Made by a program: the position numbers and the translations under genes. 62,721 nucleotides of DNA from contig JALHOG010000015.1 of the NCBI GenBank assembly GCA_022843125.1, positions 1 to 62,721 on the forward strand. The letters are read 5' to 3'. Source of the stretch: Ilumatobacteraceae bacterium. Lineage in GTDB: Bacteria; Actinomycetota; Acidimicrobiia; Acidimicrobiales; Ilumatobacteraceae. A model generated the notes under the pieces. That model had not been told where the DNA came from. It worked only from the letters and a program-made list of their open reading frames with translations, and did no database searches. Shown here piece by piece: positions 25,221-34,908 of the stretch (positions are counted from its first letter, which is position 1; each line of letters starts with the position of its first letter).

Positions 25221-26753
25221 ATGCGGGTACCAATTGGCGCGCGGCGCGCAGCTGCGGGTGCGGCCTTGTTCAGCCTCGCCATCACGATCACGGGCGGCCC
25301 AATCGCTCGGGCGACCGATACCGGGTCACCGGACGATGCGATCGTCGCCGAAGCGCTCACCCGGGCAACCACCGTCGAGGACCTCGTCGTGTGGGCATCG
25401 CCGTCGGGGAACGGGCAGACGATCTTCCTGCGGACCAAGGCGCGCCTCCTCGACGACCTCACGTTCACCGATCGATTCCGGATCTACGGCGTCGACGTGG
25501 TCACCCGCCAGATCCGCGTCGTCAGCGAGGACGGTTCCTTCGATCCGCAGGCGGTGTCGTACGACGGCCGCATCATCATCGGCGCCCTCGAGCTGGAGTA
25601 CTCGAAGCACGCGCTCGTCGCGCTCGACACCGTCACCGGATCGATGCACCCGTTCGACCTGCCGGAGCCGCTCACCTTCCTCCGGCAGGCGACCATCTCC
25701 ACCGATGGGACGACCGTCGCACTCACCGGCACCACCGGGAGCGGCGAGACGCTGTCCCCGAACCGGCTCTTCATCGCCGACGTCGCCTCCGGCGCGGTCA
25801 CCGAGCCGTTCGCCGGCGCCGACGGCGAACTCTTCGACGCCTACGTCAACCACGACGGGACGATCGTCGCGGTGTCGTCGTACGCCGAGAATCTCGACAT
25901 GCCGCTCGGGTCCGTCGGCAGCGACGCGATCGTCTACGACCGGGTGGCCGGCACCCTGGAGTACGCACACGTCACCACCGACGGCGGCGTCCCGGACGAC
26001 CAGTCGACCGTCGCGGGCATGTCGTCCGACGGGCGCTTCGTGTTCGTCCGATCGTGGGCCAGCAACTTTCCCGGGTCGACGGTGGAACCCGGCACGTACG
26101 GCTCGATGCAGCTCTACCGTTTCGACCGGGAGACCGCCGGCATGGACCGGCTCCCGACTCAGGGGGACGAGAGCGGCGACACACCAACGGTCGTGTTCTC
26201 CCCGAACGGGAGCCGGATGGTGAGCCTCGGGCAGATCGACGGGCAGATCGACGTCGTCGACGTGGACTCGTGGCAGAGCCACCCGCTCGCAGGCGAGGAG
26301 GGGCCGTTCGTTGCGACCAGCCCGTACGCGTCCCCCGCCGGGTTCGACGAGTCCGGCGAACTGCTCGTCTTCGTCGCCGCGGACAGCACCGACGCCACCG
26401 GCTTCGGCGGGATCTTCCGTCCCTTCGCGATCGGCCTGCCGCCGGCCGATCCGTCGGCGGACCCCTACGTGCCCGGGGAGGTCGTGCTGCCTCCGGCGAT
26501 CGCGGGCGGCAACACGGGACCGGTCGTTCCGCTCCCGACGCCGTCGGTCGACCCCCAGCCGCCGACCACTGTCGACACTCCGGCGCCCGGGCCCGACGAT
26601 CCGACGCCTCGCACGACCTGCCTCGCCGCCTGGCTCGGTGCCACCCGACCCGGCTGTGGCGCCGAGTACGTCGTCGGCTACCTCGTGCGCACCGCGTTGA
26701 TCGTCGCCCTGGCGGGCGGCGAGGCGCTCGGTGGCGGCAACATCGACGCCTGA
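25221..26753 (+). CDS. Secreted TolB/WD40-like propeller protein
   Basis: A 510-residue exported protein. The signal peptide is basic, then hydrophobic, and is cleaved near ARATD (about residue 31). Residues 45-400 are repeated beta blocks with recurring DG.. and V.S.DG turns (AVSYDGRIIIGAL, TISTDGTTVALTG, GMSSDGRFVFVRS, VFSPNGSRMVSLG), typical of TolB/WD40-like propellers. A Pro/Thr-rich linker (about 430-470) leads to a C-terminal hydrophobic segment, VVGYLVRTALIVALAGG, that could anchor it. No catalytic motif is seen. It stands alone between two tRNA genes and ends before a strong terminator. Confidence 0.8.
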   Translation: MRVPIGARRAAAGAALFSLAITITGGPIARATDTGSPDDAIVAEALTRATTVEDLVVWASPSGNGQTIFLRTKARLLDDLTFTDRFRIYGVDVVTRQIRVVSEDGSFDPQAVSYDGRIIIGALELEYSKHALVALDTVTGSMHPFDLPEPLTFLRQATISTDGTTVALTGTTGSGETLSPNRLFIADVASGAVTEPFAGADGELFDAYVNHDGTIVAVSSYAENLDMPLGSVGSDAIVYDRVAGTLEYAHVTTDGGVPDDQSTVAGMSSDGRFVFVRSWASNFPGSTVEPGTYGSMQLYRFDRETAGMDRLPTQGDESGDTPTVVFSPNGSRMVSLGQIDGQIDVVDVDSWQSHPLAGEEGPFVATSPYASPAGFDESGELLVFVAADSTDATGFGGIFRPFAIGLPPADPSADPYVPGEVVLPPAIAGGNTGPVVPLPTPSVDPQPPTTVDTPAPGPDDPTPRTTCLAAWLGATRPGCGAEYVVGYLVRTALIVALAGGEALGGGNIDA

Positions 26754-26789
26754 CCACGTTCGAACGCACCCGAGAACGCCCGAAAACGG

Positions 26790-26819
26790 CGACAGGGTCC
26801 CACTGTAGGGACCCTGTCG
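26790..26819. terminator. 12-bp bidirectional hairpin terminator
   Basis: A perfect 12-bp stem, CGACAGGGTCCC/GGGACCCTGTCG, with loop ACTGTA lies 36 nt after the plus-strand propeller gene and 7 bp from the 3' end of the minus-strand tRNA-Asn. It can serve both converging transcripts. It is one of the strongest simple hairpins in the window. Confidence 0.75.
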
Positions 26820-26825
26820 TCTGGG

Positions 26826-26898
26826 CTCCGGGAGCAGGGCTCGAACCTGCGACATTTCGATTAACAGTCGAACGCTCTGCCAGCTGAGCTATCCCGGA
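26826..26898 (-). tRNA. tRNA-Asn (GTT)
   Basis: A complete 73-nt cloverleaf: acceptor TCCGGGA/TCCCGGA with discriminator G (normal for Asn), D-arm GCTC...GAGC, anticodon stem TTCGA/TCGAA with loop CTGTTAA, T-arm GCAGG/CCTGC with TTCGAGC. The anticodon GTT is at 26863-26865. CCA is not encoded. Its first 10 nt overlap the end of the upstream HTH gene. Confidence 0.97.
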
Positions 26899-27542
26899 TC
26901 GGCGACCACAGAGGTTACCGCCTCGATCCTCGCCAACACACGCCTGATCGTGACGGCGCTCGCGTACCGCACGGTGGCGCAGCCGTACCGGTGCTTCGCC
27001 GATCGGATCGTGGAGTCGGCGATCGCCCGGTAGGGCTTGGTGAACTGGGATCGGGGGATGCTGAGCACACGGCTCCAGAAGGCTTCTGCTGCGTCGAGAT
27101 CGAGACCTTCGTGCAGGTACACCACCACGCGAAGCCGCGACTCGTCGATCATGAAGTCCCGGCGGATCCACTCGACGAACTCCCACAGAAGGCGCGGGTT
27201 CGTGTTCGCCATGCCCAGCGTGTTGCCCGTCTTGCTCCCCTCACCGGCATACAGACCGAGCGCGAACATCGAGCGTTCGCGCTGTGTGACCGAGTGCGCC
27301 CACACCATCGCGTCGTCTCGGCACTGCTCGATCTCCACCTCCTTGCGCACGCGCATCGGGTGCTTGGAACCCGCCGGGTGGCCGCGGTTGCGTGGTTTCG
27401 GGGTGAACTCGACGTCGCGGACCCACACGGAGACGGTGCCCTTCGCGACGCCCAGTTCGTCGGCGATCTCCTGCAAGGTCCAGGCCTGCGCCCGAAGCTC
27501 CCTCGCCTGCTCACGCTCACGCCACTTCCCGCCGTAGCCCAC
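26889..27542 (-). CDS. HTH protein with LAGLIDADG-like segment
   Basis: A 217-residue protein. Residues 1-45 form a resolvase/transposase-type helix-turn-helix (TLQEIADELGVAKGTVSVWVRDVEF), followed by a basic linker. Residues about 90-200 contain FALGLYAGEGSK and a downstream beta-alpha layout (LRVVVYLHEGLD, then EAFWSRVLSIPRSQFTKPY), resembling a single-copy LAGLIDADG homing-endonuclease fold found in unannotated actinobacterial proteins. A DNA-binding role is likely; nuclease activity is only suggested. The stop TAG lies inside the tRNA-Asn gene, a 10-bp overlap. GTG 27542 is preferred, with CAGGAT 6 nt upstream. Confidence 0.72.
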   Translation of the reverse strand: MGYGGKWREREQARELRAQAWTLQEIADELGVAKGTVSVWVRDVEFTPKPRNRGHPAGSKHPMRVRKEVEIEQCRDDAMVWAHSVTQRERSMFALGLYAGEGSKTGNTLGMANTNPRLLWEFVEWIRRDFMIDESRLRVVVYLHEGLDLDAAEAFWSRVLSIPRSQFTKPYRAIADSTIRSAKHRYGCATVRYASAVTIRRVLARIEAVTSVVADPG

Positions 27543-27595
27543 GTACCCATCCTGACGACGGGGTGTGGCAGCGGACCGTAGGCCGCGTGCGGCGG

Positions 27596-28861
27596 CTACT
27601 CGACTTCGAGGAACTCGCGGAGGCGTTGGCTGCGCTGGGGGTGACGGAGCTTCGCGAGCGTCTTGGCCTCGATCTGGCGGATCCGCTCGCGGGTGACCCC
27701 GAACGCCTTGCCGACCTCTTCGAGCGTCTTGGCCTGACCACCGTCGAGGCCGAAGCGCATGCGAACGATCTCCTGCTCGCGCTCGGTGAGCTCGCCGAGC
27801 ACCTGCTCGACCGCCTCGTGCAGCATCGCTCGCGCCGCGGCATCAGCCGGGCCGTCGACGTTGGCGTCCTCGATGAAGTCGGCGAGGTTCGACTCGTCCT
27901 CCTCGCCCACCGGCGAGTCGAGCGACAGAGGATCCTGCGAGATGCGCAGCAGATCCCTGACCCGCTCGGGCTCCATCTGCAGCTTGGCGGCGAGCTCCTC
28001 CACCGTGGGCTCGCGCTCGAGCTCCTGGTGCATCTGGCGGCGCATCCGCGTGAGGCGGTTCATGTGTTCGACCATGTGCACCGGGATGCGGATCGTGCGG
28101 GCCTGGTCGGCGATCGACCGGGTGATCGCCTGACGGATCCACCACGTGGCATACGTCGAGAACTTGAAGCCCTTGGTGTGGTCGAACTTGTCGACCGCCC
28201 GCATCAACCCGAGGTTGCCCTCCTGGATGAGGTCGAGCAGCTGCATGCCGCGCCCCGAGTAGCGCTTCGCGATGCTGACCACGAGCCGCAGGTTGGCCTG
28301 GGTGAGCTCGCTCTTCGCACGCTCGCCACGCAGCACCGCCCGCTCCAGCGTGCGCTGCTCGGCCGGGTCGGCGAGCCCTTCGTCGAGCCGTTGAGCGGCC
28401 ACGTGACCCTGCTCGATCAGCTGCGCAAGGCGACGCTCGTCCTCGGTGGACAGCAGGTCGACCAAGCCGATCTCGCGGAGGTACAACCGCACCGTGTCGC
28501 TCGTGCCGCCTTCGACGCGCACCGCACGCTTCTGGCCGCGGCGGCGCCGGCGACGAGTCAGCAGGCGCTCGACATCTTCGTCGTCGAGCACGACCGAACG
28601 AGGCGCACCTGCAGACGGCGTGTCGTCTTCGTCGACGGTATCGACCGCGTCGTCGACGGTGATGCCGTGACCGGTCAGCGAGGCGTGCACCGCGTGCAGG
28701 TTGTCGCCGGTGAGCTCGATGTCGCGGAGCACGTGGGCGACTTCTTCGGCGTGGAGCTGACCATCGCCACGCCCGCGCTCGATGAGATCGTTCCATTCCG
28801 ATCGGTCGACCCCCTGGACGGGAGGTTCCTCCGTCGGCAACTCCACCGGCTCATGCCCCAC
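27596..28861 (-). CDS. rpoD: Principal RNA polymerase sigma factor (SigA/HrdB type)
   Basis: A 421-residue group 1 sigma-70 factor. After an acidic N-terminal region 1.1-like part come region 1.2/2.1 ([17 protein letters not shown]), region 2.3-2.4 ([32 protein letters not shown]), region 3 ([12 protein letters not shown]), the [10 protein letters not shown] linker, and region 4.2 ([29 protein letters not shown]), which recognises the -35 box. GTG 28861 overlaps the end of dnaG by 11 bp, preserving the dnaG-rpoD part of the macromolecular synthesis operon. It is the likely reader of the TANNNT promoters described here. Confidence 0.97.
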   Translation of the reverse strand: MGHEPVELPTEEPPVQGVDRSEWNDLIERGRGDGQLHAEEVAHVLRDIELTGDNLHAVHASLTGHGITVDDAVDTVDEDDTPSAGAPRSVVLDDEDVERLLTRRRRRRGQKRAVRVEGGTSDTVRLYLREIGLVDLLSTEDERRLAQLIEQGHVAAQRLDEGLADPAEQRTLERAVLRGERAKSELTQANLRLVVSIAKRYSGRGMQLLDLIQEGNLGLMRAVDKFDHTKGFKFSTYATWWIRQAITRSIADQARTIRIPVHMVEHMNRLTRMRRQMHQELEREPTVEELAAKLQMEPERVRDLLRISQDPLSLDSPVGEEDESNLADFIEDANVDGPADAAARAMLHEAVEQVLGELTEREQEIVRMRFGLDGGQAKTLEEVGKAFGVTRERIRQIEAKTLAKLRHPQRSQRLREFLEVE

Positions 28862-30608
28862 CTGTGCGTGCCTCCATGCGTCCTTGCAGCCAACCTAGCA
28901 ACCATCCGGCTGCGTCGAGGCCTCGTTCCGAGGTTCTCAACGCTTCCATCTGCACGAGCGCCTCGCGATCCGACATGATCTGCTCGGCGTCGGCGTTGAC
29001 CGTCCGGACCGCCAGCTCGCGGCGCACGGCGGCACTGATCAGGTTGCGGGCCTCCGCACCCACGTCGTCGGGGGTCTCCACCACCGCAGCGCGCTCGATC
29101 ACCTCGCGCGCCTCGGGATCGGCCAGCTCGAGCGCAGCGACGAGGTCGCCACCGGAGTCGGCGACCGCCTTGAACGCGCGGCGGTACACCTCATCGACGA
29201 ACAGCGCCTCGACGAGGAACGGGGCGATCGCATCCCAGTTCTGGACGAGCAGGGAGATCGCCACGAACTCGGCGTTCTCGCGCCGCTCCTGGCGGGCCTT
29301 CGGCCGGGCCACGCGCAGCTGCGGTGTACGCGTCCCGCGCTCGGCGAGCGTGATGAAGTCCTGCGCGGGCAGGCCGACGTGGTACGCCACCTCACCGGCG
29401 TAGAGCTTGCGCACGTTGACGTTCGGGTGTTCGTTGACGACAGCCATCGCCTGCTCGCCCAGACGGGCGGCTGCCTCCGGCGTGTTCGTCGGCTTCCCGT
29501 CGACCGCACGATCGAGCCGGAAGCGCAGGAACGGCTTGGCACCTTCGACCGACGTCGCGAGCGCCCCTGGGTCGACCTGGGCGAGCTCGCCGGGATCCTT
29601 CCCCTTGGGGAACGACGCAACGCTCACCTCGACCTGGTACTTCTCCTCCCACTCGTAGAAGCGCTCGGCCGCACCCTGCCCGGCAGTGTCCGCGTCGAAC
29701 GCGAGCACCACCTTCGTCGCGTACTTCTTCAGCAGGCGGACGTGCTCCTCGGTGAACGCCGTGCCGCACGTGGCGACCGCCCGCGGCAGGCCGGCGCGAT
29801 GGAACCCGATCACGTCGGTGTAGCCCTCGCACACGATCACCTGGTTCTGGTTGACGATGTCGGCCTTCGCCCAGTTCAACCCGTAGAGCGTGCGCGACTT
29901 CGTATAGATCGGCGTCTCGGGTGAGTTCTTGTACTTGGCCGGGTCGGTCGATCCGGGCAGGACGCGCCCACCGATCGCCACCGCCTCGCCGTTCTCGTTG
30001 AAGATCGGGAACAGCACCCGCGCCCGGAATGCATCCTGCATCCGGTCGCGGCGGTTGTTGAACGCGAGGCCGTTGTCGCGCAGGAGATCGGCGGCGATGC
30101 CCGACTCGCGCGCCAGCAGATCCCAATCATCAGGCGCCCAGCCGATCTTGAACTGGCGGGCCACGTCGCCGGCGAGGCCGCGGCTGCGCAGGTAGTCACG
30201 AGCGGCGCGCCCGTCGGGAGACTTCAGCAACCGTTCGTGGTACCAGTCGACCGCCCGTGCCATCGCCTCGACGAGTTGCTTGCGTCGGGCACGCTCCTTC
30301 GAACGCCCCGGGCTCGACTCGGTGAGCTGGATGCCTGCCTTGTTCGCGAGGTACTCGACCGACCCGAGGAAATCGGTGTGCTCGATCTCCTGGACGAACG
30401 TGAAGATGTCGCCGCCCTTGTCGCAGCCGAAGCACTTGTAACGCCCCGTGGTCTCGTTGACGTTGAACGACGGCGTGCGCTCGGCATGGAACGGGCACAG
30501 GCCCACCCAGTTCCGGCCGGTGCGCTTGAGTTGGACGTGCTGGCCGATGAGATCGACGATCGACACCGTGGAGCGGATCCGCTCGATGTCGTCGTCAGCG
30601 ATCGCCAT
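28851..30608 (-). CDS. dnaG: DNA primase
   Basis: A 585-residue primase that makes RNA primers at the replication fork. The CHC2-type zinc domain is intact ([11 protein letters not shown] ... YKCFGC, residues 39-65). The RNA polymerase core follows, with the Toprim motifs [14 protein letters not shown] (catalytic Glu) and [12 protein letters not shown], and then a C-terminal helicase-binding-like helical region. The start ATG 30608 has TAGATT 6 nt upstream (30615-30620), so the message is probably leaderless. Directly downstream and overlapping is rpoD. Confidence 0.97.
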   Translation of the reverse strand: MAIADDDIERIRSTVSIVDLIGQHVQLKRTGRNWVGLCPFHAERTPSFNVNETTGRYKCFGCDKGGDIFTFVQEIEHTDFLGSVEYLANKAGIQLTESSPGRSKERARRKQLVEAMARAVDWYHERLLKSPDGRAARDYLRSRGLAGDVARQFKIGWAPDDWDLLARESGIAADLLRDNGLAFNNRRDRMQDAFRARVLFPIFNENGEAVAIGGRVLPGSTDPAKYKNSPETPIYTKSRTLYGLNWAKADIVNQNQVIVCEGYTDVIGFHRAGLPRAVATCGTAFTEEHVRLLKKYATKVVLAFDADTAGQGAAERFYEWEEKYQVEVSVASFPKGKDPGELAQVDPGALATSVEGAKPFLRFRLDRAVDGKPTNTPEAAARLGEQAMAVVNEHPNVNVRKLYAGEVAYHVGLPAQDFITLAERGTRTPQLRVARPKARQERRENAEFVAISLLVQNWDAIAPFLVEALFVDEVYRRAFKAVADSGGDLVAALELADPEAREVIERAAVVETPDDVGAEARNLISAAVRRELAVRTVNADAEQIMSDREALVQMEALRTSERGLDAAGWLLGWLQGRMEARTGGA

Positions 30609-30716
30609 GGGGCGAATCTACTGGTGGGCCCGCAGGCCGGTCGCAGCGCCCCTGTCGCCACGCTCACAGCCAGGGCCGATCCGTCGACGCCCCCGCCAGC
30701 GTGCGACACTCCCGCG

Positions 30717-32141
30717 ATGAGCGACCTCTTCGAGCTCGGCGTCGTCGCCGCCGCAGCAGCGATCCGGCAGCGCGACATCACGGCGACCGAGCTCGTCACG
30801 GCGTGCCTCGACCGGATCGCCGCCGTGGACGGGCCGCACAGCCACGACGGCGACGAGCACTCGATCAACGCGTTCGTGCGGGTCTACGCGGACGAGGCGC
30901 TGGCCGCGGCCGCCGATGCCGACCGCCGTCGCGACGCCGCCGACGACTCGGCCGACCTCCCGCCGCTGCTCGGCGTGCCGCTCGCGCTGAAAGACCTGTA
31001 CGAGGTGGCCGGCGCGCCGATCACCGCATCGAGCCGATTGCTCGCCGACGTGCCCGCCCGCGACTGCGACGTCTGGCATCGGCTCGGTGCGGCCGGCATG
31101 ATCCTCGTCGGCCACACCCACACCCACGAGTTCGCCGCCGGCGGCACCACCGACCAGGTCGGCAACCCGTGGAACCTGCAGCGGTGCGCCGGCGGGTCGA
31201 GCGGTGGCTCGGCAGCGGCGCTCGCAGCCCGGCTCGTGCCTGCAGCCACGGGCACCGACACCGCGGGGTCGCTGCGCATCCCGTCCGCATGTTGCGGAAC
31301 CTCGACGATCAAGCCGACGCGAGGTCTCGTGTCGACACGCGGCATCGTGCCGCTGTCGTGGACGCTCGACCACGCCGGGCCGATGGCGCGCAACCTCGCC
31401 GACTGCAGAGCGTTGCTCGCTGCGATGCTCGGACCCGATTCCGGCAGGCCGGCGAGCGTGTGGCACCCCACCGCACCCCCGACCCGCAGCGCTGCAACCA
31501 TGCGCGGGCGTCGCATCGCACTGTCACCACGAGTCGATCGGGCCGCACTCGACGTCGACGTCACCGCCGGATTCGACCGCTCGATCGCGGCCTGCCGCGA
31601 GCTCGGCGCCGAGGTGGTCGAACTCGACCCACCCGTGGGCGCGTTCGACATCGGCGACGAGTTCCTCGACGTGATGACCACCGACATGCTCGCCTACCAC
31701 CGGCGCTTCGACGGCCGGCGCGAGCTGTACCGCCCGTCGCTACGGGAGTGGATCGAGATGGGCGAGGCGCGCGCCGTCACCGGCGAACGCTACGCGGCGA
31801 TCCAGGCACGCCGCCGAGACACGACGGCCGCGTGGGCGGCGTGGCTCATCGAGCACGATGTCGCGGCCGTGCTCGAACCGACGATCCCCGTCGTCGCACC
31901 GCCGCGCTGGCAGGGCTACGACCATGCAGGCAGCGACGTCGACCTGATCTCGCTCACCCACTTCTGGGACTGGACGGGCTTTCCGGTGGTGTCGCTGCCC
32001 GCAGGCGTCGGCCACGTGAGCCAACTGCCGGTCGGCGTGTCGCTGGTCGCAGCCGGCGGCCACGATTGGCCGTTGCTCGACCTCGGCGTCGAGCTCCAGT
32101 CGGTGCTCGGTATACCGGTCTGGCCGAACTCGGGGCGTTAG
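30717..32141 (+). CDS. Amidase, amidase-signature family
   Basis: A 474-residue AS-family amidohydrolase. The Ser-cisSer-Lys triad is visible: Lys in PLALKDL, cis-Ser in GGSSGGS and the nucleophile in GTDTAGSLR, with the typical PTRGLVSTRG loop afterwards. It lacks a GatA-specific context (no gatB or gatC nearby) and has the length of free-standing amidases that hydrolyse small amides or carbamoyl compounds. The substrate cannot be predicted. GACACT lies 6 nt before the ATG, a possible weak -10 box. Its stop overlaps by 4 bp the end of the convergent AIM24-like gene. Confidence 0.92.
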   Translation: MSDLFELGVVAAAAAIRQRDITATELVTACLDRIAAVDGPHSHDGDEHSINAFVRVYADEALAAAADADRRRDAADDSADLPPLLGVPLALKDLYEVAGAPITASSRLLADVPARDCDVWHRLGAAGMILVGHTHTHEFAAGGTTDQVGNPWNLQRCAGGSSGGSAAALAARLVPAATGTDTAGSLRIPSACCGTSTIKPTRGLVSTRGIVPLSWTLDHAGPMARNLADCRALLAAMLGPDSGRPASVWHPTAPPTRSAATMRGRRIALSPRVDRAALDVDVTAGFDRSIAACRELGAEVVELDPPVGAFDIGDEFLDVMTTDMLAYHRRFDGRRELYRPSLREWIEMGEARAVTGERYAAIQARRRDTTAAWAAWLIEHDVAAVLEPTIPVVAPPRWQGYDHAGSDVDLISLTHFWDWTGFPVVSLPAGVGHVSQLPVGVSLVAAGGHDWPLLDLGVELQSVLGIPVWPNSGR

Positions 32142-32866
32142 CTGCGCCCCATGAGGCCGCCGACGAGGCCGCCACCGCCGGGCGAGCTGCTCCCACCGCC
32201 GAGCGCGGCGCTGATCCAGCCGAGCAGCTCGTTGGGGTTGCGGGTCTGGGTCCACACCTTGCCCGGGCCGGTGAAGTCGAACACCAGACCCTCGCCGCTC
32301 TTGAACGTCTGCACCAGACCGCCGGCAGCCTTGCGGATGTTCATCTGCACCGACGCCTCGTACGCGACCATGTGCCCCGTATCGACCGTGAACGACTGAC
32401 CCGGCGCCAGGTTCCAGACCTCGAGCGCGCCGTAGCACGCGAAGACGACGTGACCGGTCCCCTCGGCACGGAGGATGAAGCCACCCTCGGAGCCGAACAT
32501 GTTCTTGAAGCCGCCCCACTGGGTGTTCAGCTCGACCGTCTGCTCGTTGGCGAGCCATGACCCCTTCGACACGAACAGGGGCAGCTGCGGATCGACGTCG
32601 TAGTGCGTCAGGTCACCGGGGAGCCGGGCAGCGACATCGACGAAGCCACCCTGCGCGGGCGCTGTGTACGTCGAGATGAAGAAGCTCTCACCACCGAGCG
32701 CCGCCCGCTTGAGCGACTTCATCACCCCGCCCTCGGCCTTCGACTGCATCGTCACGCCGGCCGACATGGCCATCATGGCGCCCGTCTCGACCCGGACGCT
32801 CTCGTTCGCGCCCAGCGTGAGCCGAGCGACGCCGTACGCCGGTGTGTGTCGCGTTGCGATCTCCAT
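32138..32866 (-). CDS. AIM24 family protein (TIGR00266-like)
   Basis: A 242-residue protein with the AIM24/TIGR00266 double beta-roll: VRVETGAMMAMSAGVTMQSKAEGG near residue 25, GGESFFISTYTA near 60, LFVSKGSWLANEQTVEL, then FACYGALEVWNLAPGQSFTVDTGHMVAYE. The C-terminus is a Gly/Ser-rich tail (about 222-242). Bacterial members are widespread but functionally undefined; the fungal namesake is mitochondrial. ATG 32866 has TACGAT exactly 7 nt upstream (32874-32879), so a leaderless transcript is likely. It converges on the amidase gene. Confidence 0.92.
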   Translation of the reverse strand: MEIATRHTPAYGVARLTLGANESVRVETGAMMAMSAGVTMQSKAEGGVMKSLKRAALGGESFFISTYTAPAQGGFVDVAARLPGDLTHYDVDPQLPLFVSKGSWLANEQTVELNTQWGGFKNMFGSEGGFILRAEGTGHVVFACYGALEVWNLAPGQSFTVDTGHMVAYEASVQMNIRKAAGGLVQTFKSGEGLVFDFTGPGKVWTQTRNPNELLGWISAALGGGSSSPGGGGLVGGLMGRS

Positions 32867-33051
32867 GCAGCGGATCGTACCCCGCCCCCCGTGCTCGAAC
32901 CCGGTCGCTGCGCGCCTGCGCCGGGGAGCGACGGCAGCGCGTGTCGGGAGCGTGAACGATCCGTGACTTGGGTGACAGATGCGTGAACCGATGGACCGTC
33001 CTGTGCTACATCACAGATGAACAGCGACACCGTTCACGGGGAGGTGACCTC

Positions 33052-33858
33052 ATGGCACGCCGTCGAATCGATCTCGGAGAGAGTGACATCGCTCTTCTCG
33101 CCGACGCGCTCGGTACCACCAGCGACGCGCTCCACCTGGAATTGGAGCGTCGCCCCAGACATCTCGACGACGTGCTCGCCAAACCGGAGGTGGCCGAAGC
33201 GATCCTCGGCGGCAGCATCGCGAGCGTCACCGTGTCACCGGCGTTGTTCTTCGCCGTCCTCGTGCACCGCGCCGCCGACGAACTGGCCGGCAGCGAGTGG
33301 GTCAACGAGTGGGTCAGCCCGGGCATGCGCCTCCCGGTGTTCGACGTCGAGCCGCTCGTCGAGTTCACCGACGCCCCCGGCCGGTTGCTGTTCACCGCGG
33401 ACCTGCTCGTGGGGTTCACCGCCCCATCGAACGGCCCGCTCCCCGTCGAGCAACTCGATCTCGACGACCTCGTCGACTGGCTCGACGCCGTCGACCCCGC
33501 CGACCGTGTGCGTCTGCTGCGGCGCCTCGGCGACATCGCGCTGTTCCAGGCCGGTGTGTTCCCCGACAGCAACGGCACCACGCTGCTCAGCACATCGCAG
33601 GCCGAGCACCTCGGTCGCTCCGTCGGGATGACCGACGACGAACTCGGACAGCTCATCGACCCTGCGTCGCCGACCCCCGGCCTCGATGCGCTCGAGACGC
33701 TCAGCTCCGCCTGGTACACGGCTGCGGCCGGCTCGCCCCACGAGCCCGTCGTGCTCCGCGACGTCGCCCACCGCATCCGCGCCGCACGTCGATTCCTCAA
33801 CTACGTGACCGACCGGTACCTGCACCCGGCACCCACCGCCTGGCCGCTCAGCGCCTGA
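33052..33858 (+). CDS. Conserved hypothetical protein
   Basis: A 268-residue soluble protein, without signal peptide or membrane segment. A small N-terminal helical part (IALLADALGTTSDALHLELERRP) is followed by a hydrophobic helix bundle (SPALFFAVLVHRAADELAG), an acidic middle (LDLDDLVDWLDAVDPADRVRL), and a C-terminal RFLNYVTDRYLHP. I do not recognise a family. The start is secure: ATG 33052 is preceded by GGGGAGGTGA, one of the best ribosome-binding sites in the window. It lies ahead of the F420-type oxidoreductase gene but 61 bp apart, so linkage is uncertain. Confidence 0.78.
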   Translation: MARRRIDLGESDIALLADALGTTSDALHLELERRPRHLDDVLAKPEVAEAILGGSIASVTVSPALFFAVLVHRAADELAGSEWVNEWVSPGMRLPVFDVEPLVEFTDAPGRLLFTADLLVGFTAPSNGPLPVEQLDLDDLVDWLDAVDPADRVRLLRRLGDIALFQAGVFPDSNGTTLLSTSQAEHLGRSVGMTDDELGQLIDPASPTPGLDALETLSSAWYTAAAGSPHEPVVLRDVAHRIRAARRFLNYVTDRYLHPAPTAWPLSA

Positions 33859-33919
33859 TCAGCGACCCGACCGCGTCCCCGCTCCGATCACCGGCACCGT
33901 AGCGTGCCACCATGCCCGC

Positions 33920-34801
33920 ATGATCGAGATCGGACGAGTCGGCCTGTGGACGGGGCAGCTGGACGCGCTGCCGACCAGTCAGGTGCGCGACCTCGCCCAA
34001 GAACTGGAGGCGATGGGGTGGCCGTGTCTGTGGCGACCCGAGAGCAGCGGCCGCGACGCACTCGTCTCGGCCGCCCACATCCTCGACGCCACCTCGATCC
34101 TGCGGGTCGCCACCGGCATCGCCCAGATCCACGCCCGCCACCCGCACACCACACGCGCCGCTCAGAAGACGCTGCACGAGGCGTCGGGCGGTCGCTTCCT
34201 GCTCGGGCTCGGCGTCAGCCATGCGGTGTTCATCGAGGGCTCCCGCAAGCTCGAGTACCGCACGCCCTACACCGACATGGTCACGTACCTCGCGGCGATG
34301 GCAGAGGCGCCGTTCACCGCGGTCGCTGCGCCCGACGACCCACCCACCGTGATCGCTGCGCTCGGCCCCAAGATGCTCCAGCTCGCGGCCACCGCTGCCG
34401 ACGGGGCCCACCCGTACTTCTCCCCCGTCGAGCACACCGCGTTCGCTCGGGAGACGATGGGGGCTGGGCCCTTGCTCGCACCCGAGCTGATGGCGATCGT
34501 CGACACCGACCGAGCGCGAGCGCACGAGCTCGCAGCCCGTCACATGCGCCGGTACCTCCAGCTCCCCAACTACGCCAACAACCTGCTGCGTCACGGGTTC
34601 AACGACGACGACGTGACCGGGCCGAGCGAGCGCCTGATCGACGCGATCGTGGTGTGCGGCGACGTCGACGCCATCGTCGACCGGGTGCGCCAGCACCACG
34701 ACGCCGGCGCCGATCACGTCTGCGTCCAGGTGCTCACCAGCTCGCCGACCGAACTGCCGACGGACGAGTGGCGTCGACTGGCAGAGGCGTTCGCGCTGTA
34801 A
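33920..34801 (+). CDS. F420-dependent LLM-class oxidoreductase
   Basis: A 293-residue luciferase-like monooxygenase family protein of the TIGR03620-like branch. The TIM-barrel signature is present: [12 protein letters not shown] at the N-terminus, [40 protein letters not shown], and a C-terminal [20 protein letters not shown]. Such enzymes use deazaflavin F420 rather than FMN and are numerous in actinobacteria; the substrate is unknown. TAGCGT at 33900-33905 gives a plausible -10 about 14 nt before the start, so the 5' leader would be very short. Confidence 0.88.
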   Translation: MIEIGRVGLWTGQLDALPTSQVRDLAQELEAMGWPCLWRPESSGRDALVSAAHILDATSILRVATGIAQIHARHPHTTRAAQKTLHEASGGRFLLGLGVSHAVFIEGSRKLEYRTPYTDMVTYLAAMAEAPFTAVAAPDDPPTVIAALGPKMLQLAATAADGAHPYFSPVEHTAFARETMGAGPLLAPELMAIVDTDRARAHELAARHMRRYLQLPNYANNLLRHGFNDDDVTGPSERLIDAIVVCGDVDAIVDRVRQHHDAGADHVCVQVLTSSPTELPTDEWRRLAEAFAL

Positions 34802-34908
34802 CGCGACCGCCAGGTTCGAATGTCACGACAACCGGGACCTCGGTCCCACGGCGGGACCACTTCGTGCACTGTCGCAGGCGGACCGGGCGGCGCACCGTGA
34901 GAGTCGAT

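Noticed and set aside
25326..26855. A 509-residue minus-strand ORF opposite the propeller gene
   Set aside because: Arg/Gly/Val-rich shadow frame overlapping the tRNA-Asn gene. The plus-strand frame has a signal peptide and repeats.
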